Assembly (NCBI RefSeq): GCF_010725055.1 | Contig: NZ_BJKB01000003.1 | Coordinates: 62,001-126,000, forward strand | Direction of reading: 5' to 3' | Source: Gelidibacter japonicus | GTDB taxonomy: Bacteria > Bacteroidota > Bacteroidia > Flavobacteriales > Flavobacteriaceae | Length of the DNA: 64,000 nucleotides | In this document: piece after piece, positions 54,041 through 62,898 of the stretch | Numbering within the stretch: the first letter of the stretch is position 1 | How the letters are laid out: every line of letters starts with the position of its first letter | The notes under the pieces: generated by a model | Told to the model about the DNA's origin: nothing | What the model saw: only the letters and a program-made list of their open reading frames with translations | Database searches by the model: none | Position numbers and translations under genes: made by a program

Positions 54041-54077
54041 AAACCATAGTCTGTTTTGACTATGGTTTTATTTTTTG
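54041..54077 (+). terminator. terminator of the Rnk-like/unknown gene pair
   Basis: AAACCATAGTC at 54041-54051 pairs with GACTATGGTTT at 54058-54068 across a TGTTTT loop and is followed by TATTTTTT. Confidence 0.9.
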
Positions 54078-54176
54078 TTATAGAATTTCGAAAAAAGTGA
54101 CGCTTCCTTAAGTTTCGTATGATTTAATACTATCTTTAGGATTGAAAATTTTTAGAAATCAAATAATTCCCAGTAA

Positions 54177-54986
54177 ATGGATATAAAACTTGCAGTATTA
54201 ATAGATGGTGATAATATTCCTTCAGCCCACGTCAAGGAGATGATGGAAGAAATTGCTAAATATGGAAACCCTACGATAAAACGAATTTATGGCGATTGGA
54301 CCAAACCCCATCTTTCTAAATGGAAGAATCTGTTGTTGGAAAACGCGATTACTCCGATTCAACAATATGGCTATACAGTTGGCAAAAATGCAACAGATTC
54401 AGCCATGATCATTGACGCCATGGATATTCTTTATTCAGGAAAGGTAGATGGTTTCTGTTTGGTCTCTAGCGATAGTGATTTTACACGTTTGGCGACGCGA
54501 TTGCGAGAAGCAGGATTGAAAGTCTATGGCATTGGTGAAAAGAAAACGCCCAATCCATTTATTGTGGCTTGCGATAAGTTTATTTATATCGAAATTCTTA
54601 AAAATCAAGGACAGCAGGAGGAGAGTGCCTCCAGTGAAAAATCCAAATCGACAGCGAGCGATATTGATAAGATCACCGAAAAAGATATCAAGTTTATTGC
54701 AACTACAATTGATGATGTTGCCGATGATGACGGATGGGCATTTTTAGGAGATGTAGGTAGTTTATTGCAAAAAAAGCAGCCCAATTTCGACTCACGGAAT
54801 TATGGGTATCAAAAACTGACTCCTTTAATTAAATCTATAAAAGACTTTGAAATTGAGAGACGTGAGGATTCCAAAGGCCATTATAAACTTATTTACGTCA
54901 GAATTAAGGAAAACAACCAGCCTAAACCGAAGTCGAAATCGACCAAAAAATCTAATGGTAGAAAGAAGTTGATTTCAAAACCTTAG
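54177..54986 (+). CDS. NYN-domain (LabA/DUF88-like) protein with C-terminal LOTUS/OST-HTH domain
   Basis: A 269-residue protein. The N-terminal PIN-like NYN domain (about 1-145) has the acidic active-site set DGDN, a central DSAMIIDAMDIL and SSDSDF, which bind a metal for RNA cleavage in characterised relatives. A LOTUS/OST-HTH domain (about 170-250; DGWAFLGDVGSLLQKKQPNFDSRNYGYQKLTPLI) follows and is an RNA-binding module, including G-quadruplex RNA in some cases. The tail is lysine-rich. It is monocistronic, between two terminators. Likely a post-transcriptional RNA regulator. Confidence 0.9.
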   Translation: MDIKLAVLIDGDNIPSAHVKEMMEEIAKYGNPTIKRIYGDWTKPHLSKWKNLLLENAITPIQQYGYTVGKNATDSAMIIDAMDILYSGKVDGFCLVSSDSDFTRLATRLREAGLKVYGIGEKKTPNPFIVACDKFIYIEILKNQGQQEESASSEKSKSTASDIDKITEKDIKFIATTIDDVADDDGWAFLGDVGSLLQKKQPNFDSRNYGYQKLTPLIKSIKDFEIERREDSKGHYKLIYVRIKENNQPKPKSKSTKKSNGRKKLISKP

Positions 54987-55075
54987 ACGGTTTAAAGAAG
55001 CCTTACCACCTAAAGACATTTCAATACTGAAGATTCAGTAAAATCCAATTCATTACAATAAAAGCTTATAACCTA

Positions 55076-55113
55076 AAACAAGCGTAACTACTAAGTTGGT
55101 AACGCTTGTTTTT
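55076..55113. terminator. terminator between the NYN gene and the convergent carboxylase gene
   Basis: AAACAAGCG pairs with CGCTTGTTT around a 15-nt loop, with T-rich sequence after it on the plus strand and A-rich before it, so it can serve both convergent genes. Confidence 0.75.
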
Positions 55114-55185
55114 GTATTATATATAGAATTGTGTAGACCCAAATTTCTTAGTTATTTGGTGAAATTGTTACGATTAACAAAAGCA

Positions 55186-56727
55186 TCATAATGGGATATT
55201 GCCATGTTTTCTTTGAGGACCATCTACTTTTTTATCTTTCAACATGGCAAAAGCCTTAATCAATTTACGCCGGGTGTCTTTAGGCAGAATGACTTCATCA
55301 ATAAACCCACGTTCAGCGGCGCTATATGGGTTGGCAAAGAGAGCTGCATATTCTGCTTCTTTTTCTTTCCATTTGGCATCTTTATCCTCGGCTTTGTTGA
55401 TTTCTTTTTTAAAAATGATTTCTGCCGCGCCTTTGGCTCCCATCACCGCAATTTCTGCACTTGGCCATGCAAAATTCATATCGGCACCAATATGTTTGGA
55501 ATTCATAACATCATAGGCTCCTCCATAAGCTTTTCGTGTAATTACGGTCACTCGTGGTACCGTTGCTTCACTAAATGCATAGAGTAATTTTGCCCCATGT
55601 AAAATGATCCCTTGCCATTCTTGATCAGTTCCTGGCAAAAATCCGGGAACATCTTCCAAGACCAATAGTGGTATATTAAAACAATCGCAAAAACGTACAA
55701 ATCGCGCTGCTTTCTTCGAACTGTCAACATCGAGAACACCTGCCAAATACATCGGTTGATTGGCGACGATACCAATACTTCTACCGCCTAATCGGGCAAA
55801 TCCAACAATAATGTTTTGTGCATAATCCTTGTGGATTTCAAAAAAAGAATCGGTGTCAATAATCCCATTGATCACACTGTGCATGTCATAAGGCTTATTG
55901 GCGTTGTCGGGAATAATATCGGAAAGTACATCTCTAACCTCATCTTTCAGTTTATAGGGCAATAGAGGTACAGTTTCCGTATTGTTCTGAGGTAAATAAC
56001 TGATGAGTTTTTTAATGTCTTCCAAACATTCAACGTCGTTGGTTGCGGTGATATGAGCAACGCCAGATTTAGTAGAATGCGTACTGGCCCCTCCCAGTTC
56101 TTCTGAGGTCACATTTTCGTTGGTCACTGTTTTGACAACATTTGGTCCGGTCACAAACATATAGCTGGTATCTTGGACCATAACTGTAAAATCTGTCATT
56201 GCTGGACTGTATACAGCTCCGCCAGCACACGGCCCCATAATTGCTGAAATTTGCGGAATCACTCCCGAAGCTTGTACATTGCGATAAAAAATATCTGCAT
56301 AACCACCCAAACTGCGAACGCCTTCCTGAATTCTGGCGCCACCTGAATCGTTCAATCCAATAATAGGTGCACCAACTTTCATTGCCAGATCCATTACTTT
56401 GCATATTTTTTCCGCATGTGTTTCCGATAACGAACCACCAAAAACCGTAAAATCCTGTGCGAAAACATAGACAAGTTTCCCGTGAACGGTTCCATAGCCA
56501 GTAACAACACCATCTCCGTAAAACTGATGTTTTTCCATGCCAAAATCTTTTGTACGATGGGTTACCAAAGCACCGATTTCCTCAAAAGAACCATCGTCAA
56601 GCAAGTAATGGACCCGCTCCCTTGCGGTAAGTTTCTTTTTTTCGTGCTGTTTGTCAATTCGGTCTTGTCCCCCACCAAGATAGGCTAAGGCAAGTTTGTC
56701 GTTAAGGTCTTTTATTTTAGATTCCAT
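55186..56727 (-). CDS. pccB: acyl-CoA carboxylase carboxyltransferase subunit (PccB type)
   Basis: A 513-residue carboxyltransferase that moves CO2 from biotin to acetyl- or propionyl-CoA. The segments [47 protein letters not shown] and [19 protein letters not shown] are typical of PccB-like subunits, which fuse the alpha and beta functions of AccA and AccD. It is downstream of the biotin carboxylase and BCCP genes on the minus strand, completing a three-gene enzyme. Propionyl-CoA to methylmalonyl-CoA is the commonest role, but acetyl-CoA cannot be excluded. Confidence 0.95.
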   Translation of the reverse strand: MESKIKDLNDKLALAYLGGGQDRIDKQHEKKKLTARERVHYLLDDGSFEEIGALVTHRTKDFGMEKHQFYGDGVVTGYGTVHGKLVYVFAQDFTVFGGSLSETHAEKICKVMDLAMKVGAPIIGLNDSGGARIQEGVRSLGGYADIFYRNVQASGVIPQISAIMGPCAGGAVYSPAMTDFTVMVQDTSYMFVTGPNVVKTVTNENVTSEELGGASTHSTKSGVAHITATNDVECLEDIKKLISYLPQNNTETVPLLPYKLKDEVRDVLSDIIPDNANKPYDMHSVINGIIDTDSFFEIHKDYAQNIIVGFARLGGRSIGIVANQPMYLAGVLDVDSSKKAARFVRFCDCFNIPLLVLEDVPGFLPGTDQEWQGIILHGAKLLYAFSEATVPRVTVITRKAYGGAYDVMNSKHIGADMNFAWPSAEIAVMGAKGAAEIIFKKEINKAEDKDAKWKEKEAEYAALFANPYSAAERGFIDEVILPKDTRRKLIKAFAMLKDKKVDGPQRKHGNIPL

Positions 56728-56915
56728 ATTTTATTTTTTCTCGCAGAGACGCAGGTAGCGCAATGCTTTATCATCAATCAACTTAAAGTTTCTTTGCGAA
56801 GCTTCGTGCTTCCTTTGTGCATCTCCGTGTAATAACTTCAATTTCTCCCGACCTATATAGATTCAACTTCAACTTCAATTTCAATTTCGATTTCAATTTC
56901 AGCTTCAACTTCATT
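56728..56915 (-). repeat. hexanucleotide repeat and palindromic spacer between accC and pccB
   Basis: Nine consecutive copies of a hexamer (TTCAAC, TTCAAT and variants on the plus strand) run from 56862 to 56915 and overlap the accC stop codon. The rest (56728-56861) contains TTCTCGCAGAGACGCAGG and a TTTGCGAAGCTTCGTGC stretch resembling dispersed Bacteroidota intergenic repeats known to me from memory. On the minus strand an ATG at 56914 overlapping the accC stop opens 43 codons dominated by alternating Lys and Leu, almost certainly a by-product of the repeat. Confidence 0.7.
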
Positions 56916-58356
56916 CTCCCTCCGGCACTCTCAAAATCTTCTGATCCTCCAAATACTGTCTGACCGCAGTGATTGCTGCCAAATGGGCTTCCTCATTATT
57001 TTGTTCCTTTATTTTTTCGGGAGAAAAGTATTTTTTAACAAAGTGTGTATTAAAATTTCCCGATCGAAATGCTTCATGCTCAAAAACAAACGTTCCGAAA
57101 GGAAGTGTGCTTTCAATACCCTTAATATGATAGCCATTGATAGCACCTAACATTGCTTCAATGGCTTCTGCTCTTGTTTCCCCGTAAGTAATCAATTTGG
57201 CAAGCATTGGGTCGTAATAGATCGGTATATCCATGTCTTCTTCAAAACCATTATCCACACGAATATTTTTCCCATTTGGCAATTGGTACACCTCCAGATG
57301 ACCAACGCTTGGAAGGAAATCATTTAATGGGTCTTCAGCATAGACTCGCAATTCTAGAGCATGCCCCGTTATTTTTAAATCTTCCTGTTTTATGGGAAGA
57401 ACTTCGCCACGGGCGATTCGTATTTGCAGTTCGACCAAATCGGTATTGGTAATGAGTTCCGTTACTGGGTGTTCAACTTGTAAACGTGTGTTCATCTCCA
57501 GAAAATAGAAATTCAGATGTTCATCCACAAGGAATTCTACCGTTCCGGCGTTAACATAATCACATGCTTTCGCCACTTTCACGGCAGCTTCTCCCATTTT
57601 TTTTCTTAGTTCAGGAGTTAAAATAGATGATGGCGCCTCTTCAACCACTTTTTGATGGCGACGTTGAATACTGCATTCCCTTTCAAATAGATGGATGATA
57701 TTGCCATGGGTGTCAGCCATTATTTGAATTTCAATATGACGTGGTGAGCTCACATACTTTTCAATAAATACAGAGCCATCACCAAATGCTGAAGTGGCCT
57801 CGCTGATGGCACGTTTCATCTGCGATTCCAATTCGGAATCCTTTTCAACAACGCGCATTCCCTTACCGCCTCCACCAGCTGAAGCTTTGATTAAAATTGG
57901 AAATCCGATGTCTTTGGCAATCGCATGTGCCTTTTCTACATCTGTTATAGCTTCATCAATGCCCGGAACCATTGGAATATCATAATGTTTAACCGCTTCT
58001 TTAGCTGCTAACTTACTGCCCATGATTTTTATGGCCTTCGATTTTGGCCCGATAAAAATGATATCATTTGCTTCACAAGCTTCTGCAAAATCGGCGTTTT
58101 CACTTAAAAATCCATAGCCTGGATGAATGGCATCAACATTTAAATTCTTGGCGACTTGTATGATTTTATCTCCTAAAAGATAGGATTGATTGGAAGGGCC
58201 TTCTCCAATGAGCACTGCTTCATCAGCGTATCGTACGTGAGGTGATTTTCTATCTGCAGTTGAATAGATGGCAACCGTTTTAATACCCATTTTTTTTGCG
58301 GTTCTCATGACGCGAATGGCAATTTCTCCTCGGTTGGCAATTAGTATTTTTTTCAT
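56911..58356 (-). CDS. accC: biotin carboxylase subunit of acyl-CoA carboxylase
   Basis: A 481-residue ATP-grasp enzyme that carboxylates biotin on the carrier subunit. It begins KKILIANRGEIAIRVMRTAKK, has the ATP-binding glycine-rich loop KASAGGGGKGMR, the metal and bicarbonate segment EMNTRLQVEHPVTE and a standard C-terminal domain. Length fits AccC or the carboxylase part of PccA without fused BCCP, which here is the separate gene 113 bp upstream. The stop lies within the hexamer repeat, so repeat slippage could alter the last residues. Confidence 0.95.
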   Translation of the reverse strand: MKKILIANRGEIAIRVMRTAKKMGIKTVAIYSTADRKSPHVRYADEAVLIGEGPSNQSYLLGDKIIQVAKNLNVDAIHPGYGFLSENADFAEACEANDIIFIGPKSKAIKIMGSKLAAKEAVKHYDIPMVPGIDEAITDVEKAHAIAKDIGFPILIKASAGGGGKGMRVVEKDSELESQMKRAISEATSAFGDGSVFIEKYVSSPRHIEIQIMADTHGNIIHLFERECSIQRRHQKVVEEAPSSILTPELRKKMGEAAVKVAKACDYVNAGTVEFLVDEHLNFYFLEMNTRLQVEHPVTELITNTDLVELQIRIARGEVLPIKQEDLKITGHALELRVYAEDPLNDFLPSVGHLEVYQLPNGKNIRVDNGFEEDMDIPIYYDPMLAKLITYGETRAEAIEAMLGAINGYHIKGIESTLPFGTFVFEHEAFRSGNFNTHFVKKYFSPEKIKEQNNEEAHLAAITAVRQYLEDQKILRVPEGE

Positions 58357-58469
58357 CAGAAAATTTATTTTTTTTTACCGCAAATTCACAAATATATCTC
58401 TATCGGTTCTCTACGGCATTGTAAGTGTTATAATATGTTATTGAACTGCAATTCTGAAGTCATAACCCA

Positions 58470-58955
58470 TTACTCAAACTCAATCAACAATTGATTTTTG
58501 TCCACAGCATCTCCTTTTGCTACAGATATGGATTTGATTATTCCTTCTCTTGGTGAACTGATGACATTTTCCATTTTCATGGCCTCAAGGATCAATAACG
58601 GATCGTTTTCTTTGACTTGAGCACCATTGTCAACATGAATTTCAAGTATTAAGCCAGGCATTGGTGCTGTAATTTTATTGATTTTTTTGGCATTGCCAAT
58701 CTCAAAGCCTAAGTCTTTTATTAATTTATCTAAATCGTTGAAAATGTTAATGGTATACGTATTATTATTGACCTTTACTTCATATTTTTTATTATCAAAA
58801 TTTCGATCTGTTATTTCAGCGCTGAAAGATTTTCCATTCCGAAGAATATGGTATTTTGAATGGGATGTTTTGATAATATCTAAAGAATTTATGTCGTCAT
58901 TGGAAATTGTTAATTCCAACTCACCGTTCACTTTCACTTGATGATGTATGTCCAT
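58470..58955 (-). CDS. biotin carboxyl carrier protein of acyl-CoA carboxylase
   Basis: A 161-residue carrier. The biotinylation motif EAMKM places biotin on Lys127, within a barrel-sandwich domain (about 93-161; KITAPMPGLILEIHVDNGAQV). The N-terminal roughly 90 residues form a beta-rich region similar to the linking domain of PccA-type subunits, so a PccA-like polypeptide appears split into two genes here. It is the first gene of the three-gene carboxylase cluster on the minus strand. Confidence 0.93.
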   Translation of the reverse strand: MDIHHQVKVNGELELTISNDDINSLDIIKTSHSKYHILRNGKSFSAEITDRNFDNKKYEVKVNNNTYTINIFNDLDKLIKDLGFEIGNAKKINKITAPMPGLILEIHVDNGAQVKENDPLLILEAMKMENVISSPREGIIKSISVAKGDAVDKNQLLIEFE

Positions 58956-58986
58956 AGGGGGGAAGTTATAATTGGATGAAAAGTTA

Positions 58987-58994
58987 CAAATTTA
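58987..58994 (-). promoter_or_regulatory. candidate -7 box for the carboxylase operon
   Basis: TAAATTTG on the minus strand matches TAnnTTTG, 31 bp before the BCCP ATG. No clear -33 element is seen; the upstream exonuclease gene ends at 59005. Confidence 0.4.
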
Positions 58995-59004
58995 ATGAAG
59001 GATA

Positions 59005-59673
59005 TTAAAATCTATTTGACTTAAGAAAAAAATGCTCCAACCTAAAGGATTTCGATTTTTTGAGGATACTTGTGGTCTTGAGAAATATGATGGCTGCAAT
59101 CAGTGCATCGCCTGCCGCTGTATGACGGTCCGTCAAATTAATTGAATAAGCTTCCGCAATATCATCAAGTGAATAATGAATGTTTTTGTCAATAAAATTG
59201 GACTTGATCCTAGTGCTTGCATACAGGTCCATGGTATCGATCACCTTGTTTTTCAAATTTGGCAAACCCAGGCGGTTCAAGGACTGATTGATCATTTTAA
59301 TGTCGAAAGCCGCATGGTGTGCAATTAATACAGAGTCTTCTATATAATTCAAAAACTTCTTTATGGCATCTTCCTCTGAAAGCTTCTTTTTCGATCCGTG
59401 TTGAAGAATACCATGGATATGGACCGTATCTGGATTGAAATGAGACTGCTTTAAATAGATTTCTAAAGAATCTGCCACTGCAATCTCATTTTTAACAATA
59501 GATACCGCACCAATAGACAGCATTCGGTCTATATAGTGATCAAATCCTGTTGTTTCAGTGTCCAGCGCTACAAATCGAGACGTGTCTAAATTCTTTCTAT
59601 CCTTTTTTTCAAAGTGATGGAGATAGGTTTTCCAGTATTCTGGATATATCTTCTTTTTGAAGTTCCAAAGCAT
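59005..59673 (-). CDS. DnaQ-like DEDDh 3'-5' exonuclease
   Basis: A 222-residue exonuclease domain protein. Motif Exo I is FVALDTETTGFD, Exo II lies in IAHHAAFDIKMIN and Exo III is DRHTAAGDALIAA, giving the DEDDh acidic set. It is not part of a polymerase. An ATG at 59673 overlaps the upstream stop by one base (TGATG), and a GTG one codon earlier is possible. It is paired with the DUF294 protein, an arrangement I have often seen in Proteobacteria and Bacteroidota, whose purpose is uncertain but suggests nucleotide-regulated nucleic-acid processing. Confidence 0.9.
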   Translation of the reverse strand: MLWNFKKKIYPEYWKTYLHHFEKKDRKNLDTSRFVALDTETTGFDHYIDRMLSIGAVSIVKNEIAVADSLEIYLKQSHFNPDTVHIHGILQHGSKKKLSEEDAIKKFLNYIEDSVLIAHHAAFDIKMINQSLNRLGLPNLKNKVIDTMDLYASTRIKSNFIDKNIHYSLDDIAEAYSINLTDRHTAAGDALIAAIIFLKTTSILKKSKSFRLEHFFLKSNRF

Positions 59674-61592
59674 CACATATAATTATTTACATTGTACTTT
59701 AATTTGATCAATTCCTGAACTCTTGCTATGGTTTTAAAACAGCGTTTCAATTTCATTTTCTCTTCCTTGGTCAATGCCGCCAATTCAATAAATCGACCGC
59801 TATCATTATGGAGCAGACCATGTTTTGTGCGGAATTTGAGCAGGGCTTTAGAGGTGTAGGAACAGGAAAGATAGAATTCTCTGTCCTCCGGGAACAATTC
59901 GGCCATCTTCTCAAATCTTTCTGCCGTATTATTGATGTTTTTGAGTTGATTGGAAAGAGCAAAAAGTCGTCCGGCATCTACAATAGGCATAATGGCACGT
60001 TTTTTAATATCGAAAAAATCTTTGTACTTACCATCCTGTTCCACCAAAAACTGTCTAAAAAAACCAAGAGGAGAAGCGCTTCGTAGTGCACTTGCACCAA
60101 GTTTTGATAAAAACAAACTGTTGTTTTTAGTGATTTTGAATATATGATCTGAAAGTTGGTTTGTCAGATTGGCATCGCCATAAGTGATATCAAAATCGAA
60201 AAAAATGGAGGACAGTAGTATTTCGTCAGCCCCGGTATTTGAAGTCCATTGATTAAACTGATTTTTCCATTCATCTAAACTCAGGCACCATTTTGGGTTT
60301 TTCGCCATGATGTCTGCTGGACAAAAATCAAAACCAATGATATTCAATCTTTTATTGACTTTTTTTGCCAACAATAGGAAATAATCCCTGACGCTCTCGA
60401 GTTCCTCGGCATTAACATTTTCGAATACGATGGCGTTATCTTGGTCAGTATGCAACAATTGCTCCTTTCGACCTTGACTGCCCATGGACATCCAGGCAAA
60501 ATTAGTCGGGGGCTCCTTTTCCATTTTCAAAATGCAACGTTCAATGATACGTTTTATGGTCGCATCGTTCAGTTCAAAAATGATTTTACTGGTTTGCGTC
60601 AATGGAATGTTCTGTTCCATAAAACCGTCCAGAAGCACCATGATTCTTTTACGGATATGCTTTAGCTCTTTAGTGGATTTGGAACGTTTGATGGCCTTCA
60701 TCAAGACTGTCGGATTGCTGCCTCGCATTACAGTAATATCTTGTTGCGAAATGATGCCTATGATTTTTGAATTGGGAGTTCCATCTTCTGTGACGCATAA
60801 ATGACTGACGTGGTGTTTCATCATTGTGAGTTGTGCTTGGCTTATAGACACTCCTTTCGGATAACATAATACAGGTGAACTCATGATTTGGCTTACGCTA
60901 TCCTCAATGGTATGTTCGCCAGTGATGACCTTGTTCCGTAAATCTTCATCCGTTACAATCCCAATTGGAATGTTATCATTTTCTATCACAATGGATCCAA
61001 TCCGATGCTGCTTCATGAGTTGTCCAATCTGCTTAATTTTAGTCTCCGCCTTGGCGGTAATTACTTTTTTCACATAACGCACAGGCTGCAGCTCAAAAAG
61101 TTCCTTGTCGTTTGCCACAACATCCATATGGTCATCATACAGAGAGCCGTGTATTTCTTTGGAAAACGGATTTTCGGTATTAGAGGCAAAACTTTCTATG
61201 AGGAAGTCCACAACATTCCTGTTTTTGGTGATCAATGGTTTAAACGTAGCTAATGGAATGCCGTAAAGGATACTTTCTTCTTCAGTGATTGCATCAGTGG
61301 CATAGTTCTCCTTGGCAAAAAGAGGTCTTAATCCGAATATATCTCCTTCGTCAAACCAATCGATCGTTTCCAGTTTCGAATTAATCGTTTTTTTGAGGGC
61401 AATGGCACCTTTGTGGATGATGTAGAACCTGTCGTGCAGGGCCTCATCTTCAGCATAAATTTTTTTGTCCTTTTCGAGATAGGTAATGGTGATCTCCTTG
61501 GCAATGGAGTATAAATCCTCTTTTGAGAATTGGTCAAAAGGAGGGAAGTTTTTAATAAAATCCGCTATTCTTTCAGCTATGGTGTTTTTCAT
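59673..61592 (-). CDS. cNMP-binding, CBS and DUF294 nucleotidyltransferase-like regulatory protein
   Basis: A 639-residue protein with a cyclic-nucleotide-binding domain (about 20-120), two CBS domains (about 170-300; one contains IGSIVIENDNIPIGIVTDEDL), a DUF294 nucleotidyltransferase-like domain (about 325-460) and DUF294_C. The transferase signature GSQGRKEQLLHTDQDNAI is intact, so it may modify a small molecule or protein in the manner of GlnD relatives. The ATG at 61592 (MKNTIAER) is preferred over 61622, which would add ten atypical residues. It is translationally coupled to the exonuclease. Confidence 0.9.
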   Translation of the reverse strand: MKNTIAERIADFIKNFPPFDQFSKEDLYSIAKEITITYLEKDKKIYAEDEALHDRFYIIHKGAIALKKTINSKLETIDWFDEGDIFGLRPLFAKENYATDAITEEESILYGIPLATFKPLITKNRNVVDFLIESFASNTENPFSKEIHGSLYDDHMDVVANDKELFELQPVRYVKKVITAKAETKIKQIGQLMKQHRIGSIVIENDNIPIGIVTDEDLRNKVITGEHTIEDSVSQIMSSPVLCYPKGVSISQAQLTMMKHHVSHLCVTEDGTPNSKIIGIISQQDITVMRGSNPTVLMKAIKRSKSTKELKHIRKRIMVLLDGFMEQNIPLTQTSKIIFELNDATIKRIIERCILKMEKEPPTNFAWMSMGSQGRKEQLLHTDQDNAIVFENVNAEELESVRDYFLLLAKKVNKRLNIIGFDFCPADIMAKNPKWCLSLDEWKNQFNQWTSNTGADEILLSSIFFDFDITYGDANLTNQLSDHIFKITKNNSLFLSKLGASALRSASPLGFFRQFLVEQDGKYKDFFDIKKRAIMPIVDAGRLFALSNQLKNINNTAERFEKMAELFPEDREFYLSCSYTSKALLKFRTKHGLLHNDSGRFIELAALTKEEKMKLKRCFKTIARVQELIKLKYNVNNYM

Positions 61593-61644
61593 TCTGTTAA
61601 AATTAATCAAAATAAACTGCAATCAGTGTTCAAAGTCTCTTGTT

Positions 61645-62331
61645 TCACAGTTCTTTGTTAATATTGAAATGGGAATTGAATTGGTGTCTCCGGATTGCTT
61701 TACGGGCTATGACGATTCCAATAAAAAGTGAGATAAAAGCACCGATCCAAATACCCGGAATAAAATCAATGAATAAGAAAAAATCATAAGCTCCATGAAA
61801 CAATACAGCAAGAAAGAGTCCGGTAAGATTTAAAGCAATCCTATTGTTTGAGAATTTTGCCTTGCCCATGAAATATCCCATAAGAATAGCGAAAGTAGCA
61901 TGGGCAGGAACCGCTGTAAAGGCTCTAATGATGGCAACTTCCATTCCGCCCTGAAGGACGTACATGATGTTTTCAGTGGTTGCAAAACCCATAGAAACCA
62001 TAACGGCATAAACGATACCATCAAAAGGTTCATTGAATTCCATATTGGGTTGGGAGTAATACCGAATGATAATGTATTTGCTAAATTCTTCTGACAGACC
62101 AACAACAAAGAAGGCTTTTATGAATTGTTCATAGACACTATGATCATTTTTTAATGGAAGTGGGATGTCAATGATGATATAAAGTAGTGTCGTTATGATA
62201 ATACTGACAATGGCGCCTAAAAGGAAATTGTAAAAGAGAAGCCTTTTAGGCTCTTTTTCATATTTATCTTTTATGAAAATGTAAAAGATGATGATGAGAA
62301 CAGGCGCAATGGCTAATAATAATAAGGTCAT
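61645..62331 (-). CDS. PrsW-family intramembrane protease
   Basis: A 228-residue polytopic protein. The glutamate motif GLSEEFSKY, the following AVPAHATFAILMGYFMGKAKF and the third conserved segment LFHGAYDFFLF match the CPBP/PrsW superfamily, of which PrsW cleaves an anti-sigma factor in Bacillus. Length and about seven TM helices fit. No anti-sigma gene is adjacent. It overlaps the Nudix gene by 4 bp (ATGA), so the pair is co-translated. Confidence 0.88.
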   Translation of the reverse strand: MTLLLLAIAPVLIIIFYIFIKDKYEKEPKRLLFYNFLLGAIVSIIITTLLYIIIDIPLPLKNDHSVYEQFIKAFFVVGLSEEFSKYIIIRYYSQPNMEFNEPFDGIVYAVMVSMGFATTENIMYVLQGGMEVAIIRAFTAVPAHATFAILMGYFMGKAKFSNNRIALNLTGLFLAVLFHGAYDFFLFIDFIPGIWIGAFISLFIGIVIARKAIRRHQFNSHFNINKEL

Positions 62332-62897
62332 ATCTTTTTCTTATATAGTCGATGTTCGATAGCGGCAATAACCTCAAGATAATAAGGTGTATTGCTGGAT
62401 ATAAAATGACCATTAACATCGCTATTTTTCAGTAACTTACGAAATTCGGGAATAGATACAAATTTCACTTCCTCCACTTCGTTTTTATCCAAGTTGAAAT
62501 CATTTAAAGCATAATCAATCTTAGCTATAAAGGTATGATGGAATTCATTGTCCTTGATACCATTTGGGTAGCTTTGAAAACACTCATAGATCCCTATTTT
62601 TTCTAAATGAGCTTCAGGAATGCAAATTCCAATTTCTTCCCATATCTCCCTTACAGCCGCTTGAGTAATTGTTTCACCAGAATCTACATGCCCAGCCACC
62701 GATACATCCCATAATAAGGGGCAAATAGTTTTGGATGCCGCACGTTGTGCCAATAATATTTCGGCTTTAGAATTATAAAACCATACATGGGCGGTGTTAT
62801 GGTAATGGCCTTTAATGTGGATTTCTGATTTTGGGCGACTTTTTCCGGTAGGGGACCCATCTGCATTTAAAACATCAATATGTTCTTCTGTAGTCAT
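62328..62897 (-). CDS. Nudix hydrolase (YfcD/IDI-like)
   Basis: A 189-residue Nudix protein. The Nudix box is complete: GHVDSGETITQAAVREIWEEIGI. The region before it (HNTAHVWFYN, AEILLAQRA, LLWDVSVAGH) resembles the YfcD group and isopentenyl-diphosphate isomerase, but the IDI-specific catalytic cysteine context is not evident. Probable diphosphatase of unknown substrate. It starts 1 bp after the stop of the aminotransferase gene and overlaps the protease gene. Confidence 0.9.
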   Translation of the reverse strand: MTTEEHIDVLNADGSPTGKSRPKSEIHIKGHYHNTAHVWFYNSKAEILLAQRAASKTICPLLWDVSVAGHVDSGETITQAAVREIWEEIGICIPEAHLEKIGIYECFQSYPNGIKDNEFHHTFIAKIDYALNDFNLDKNEVEEVKFVSIPEFRKLLKNSDVNGHFISSNTPYYLEVIAAIEHRLYKKKI

Positions 62898-62898
62898 C

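Noticed and set aside
56783-56914. 43-codon Lys-Leu repeat ORF overlapping the accC stop
   Set aside because: It is explained by the hexanucleotide repeat; composition is unlike any real protein here. Kept only as a finding about the repeat.
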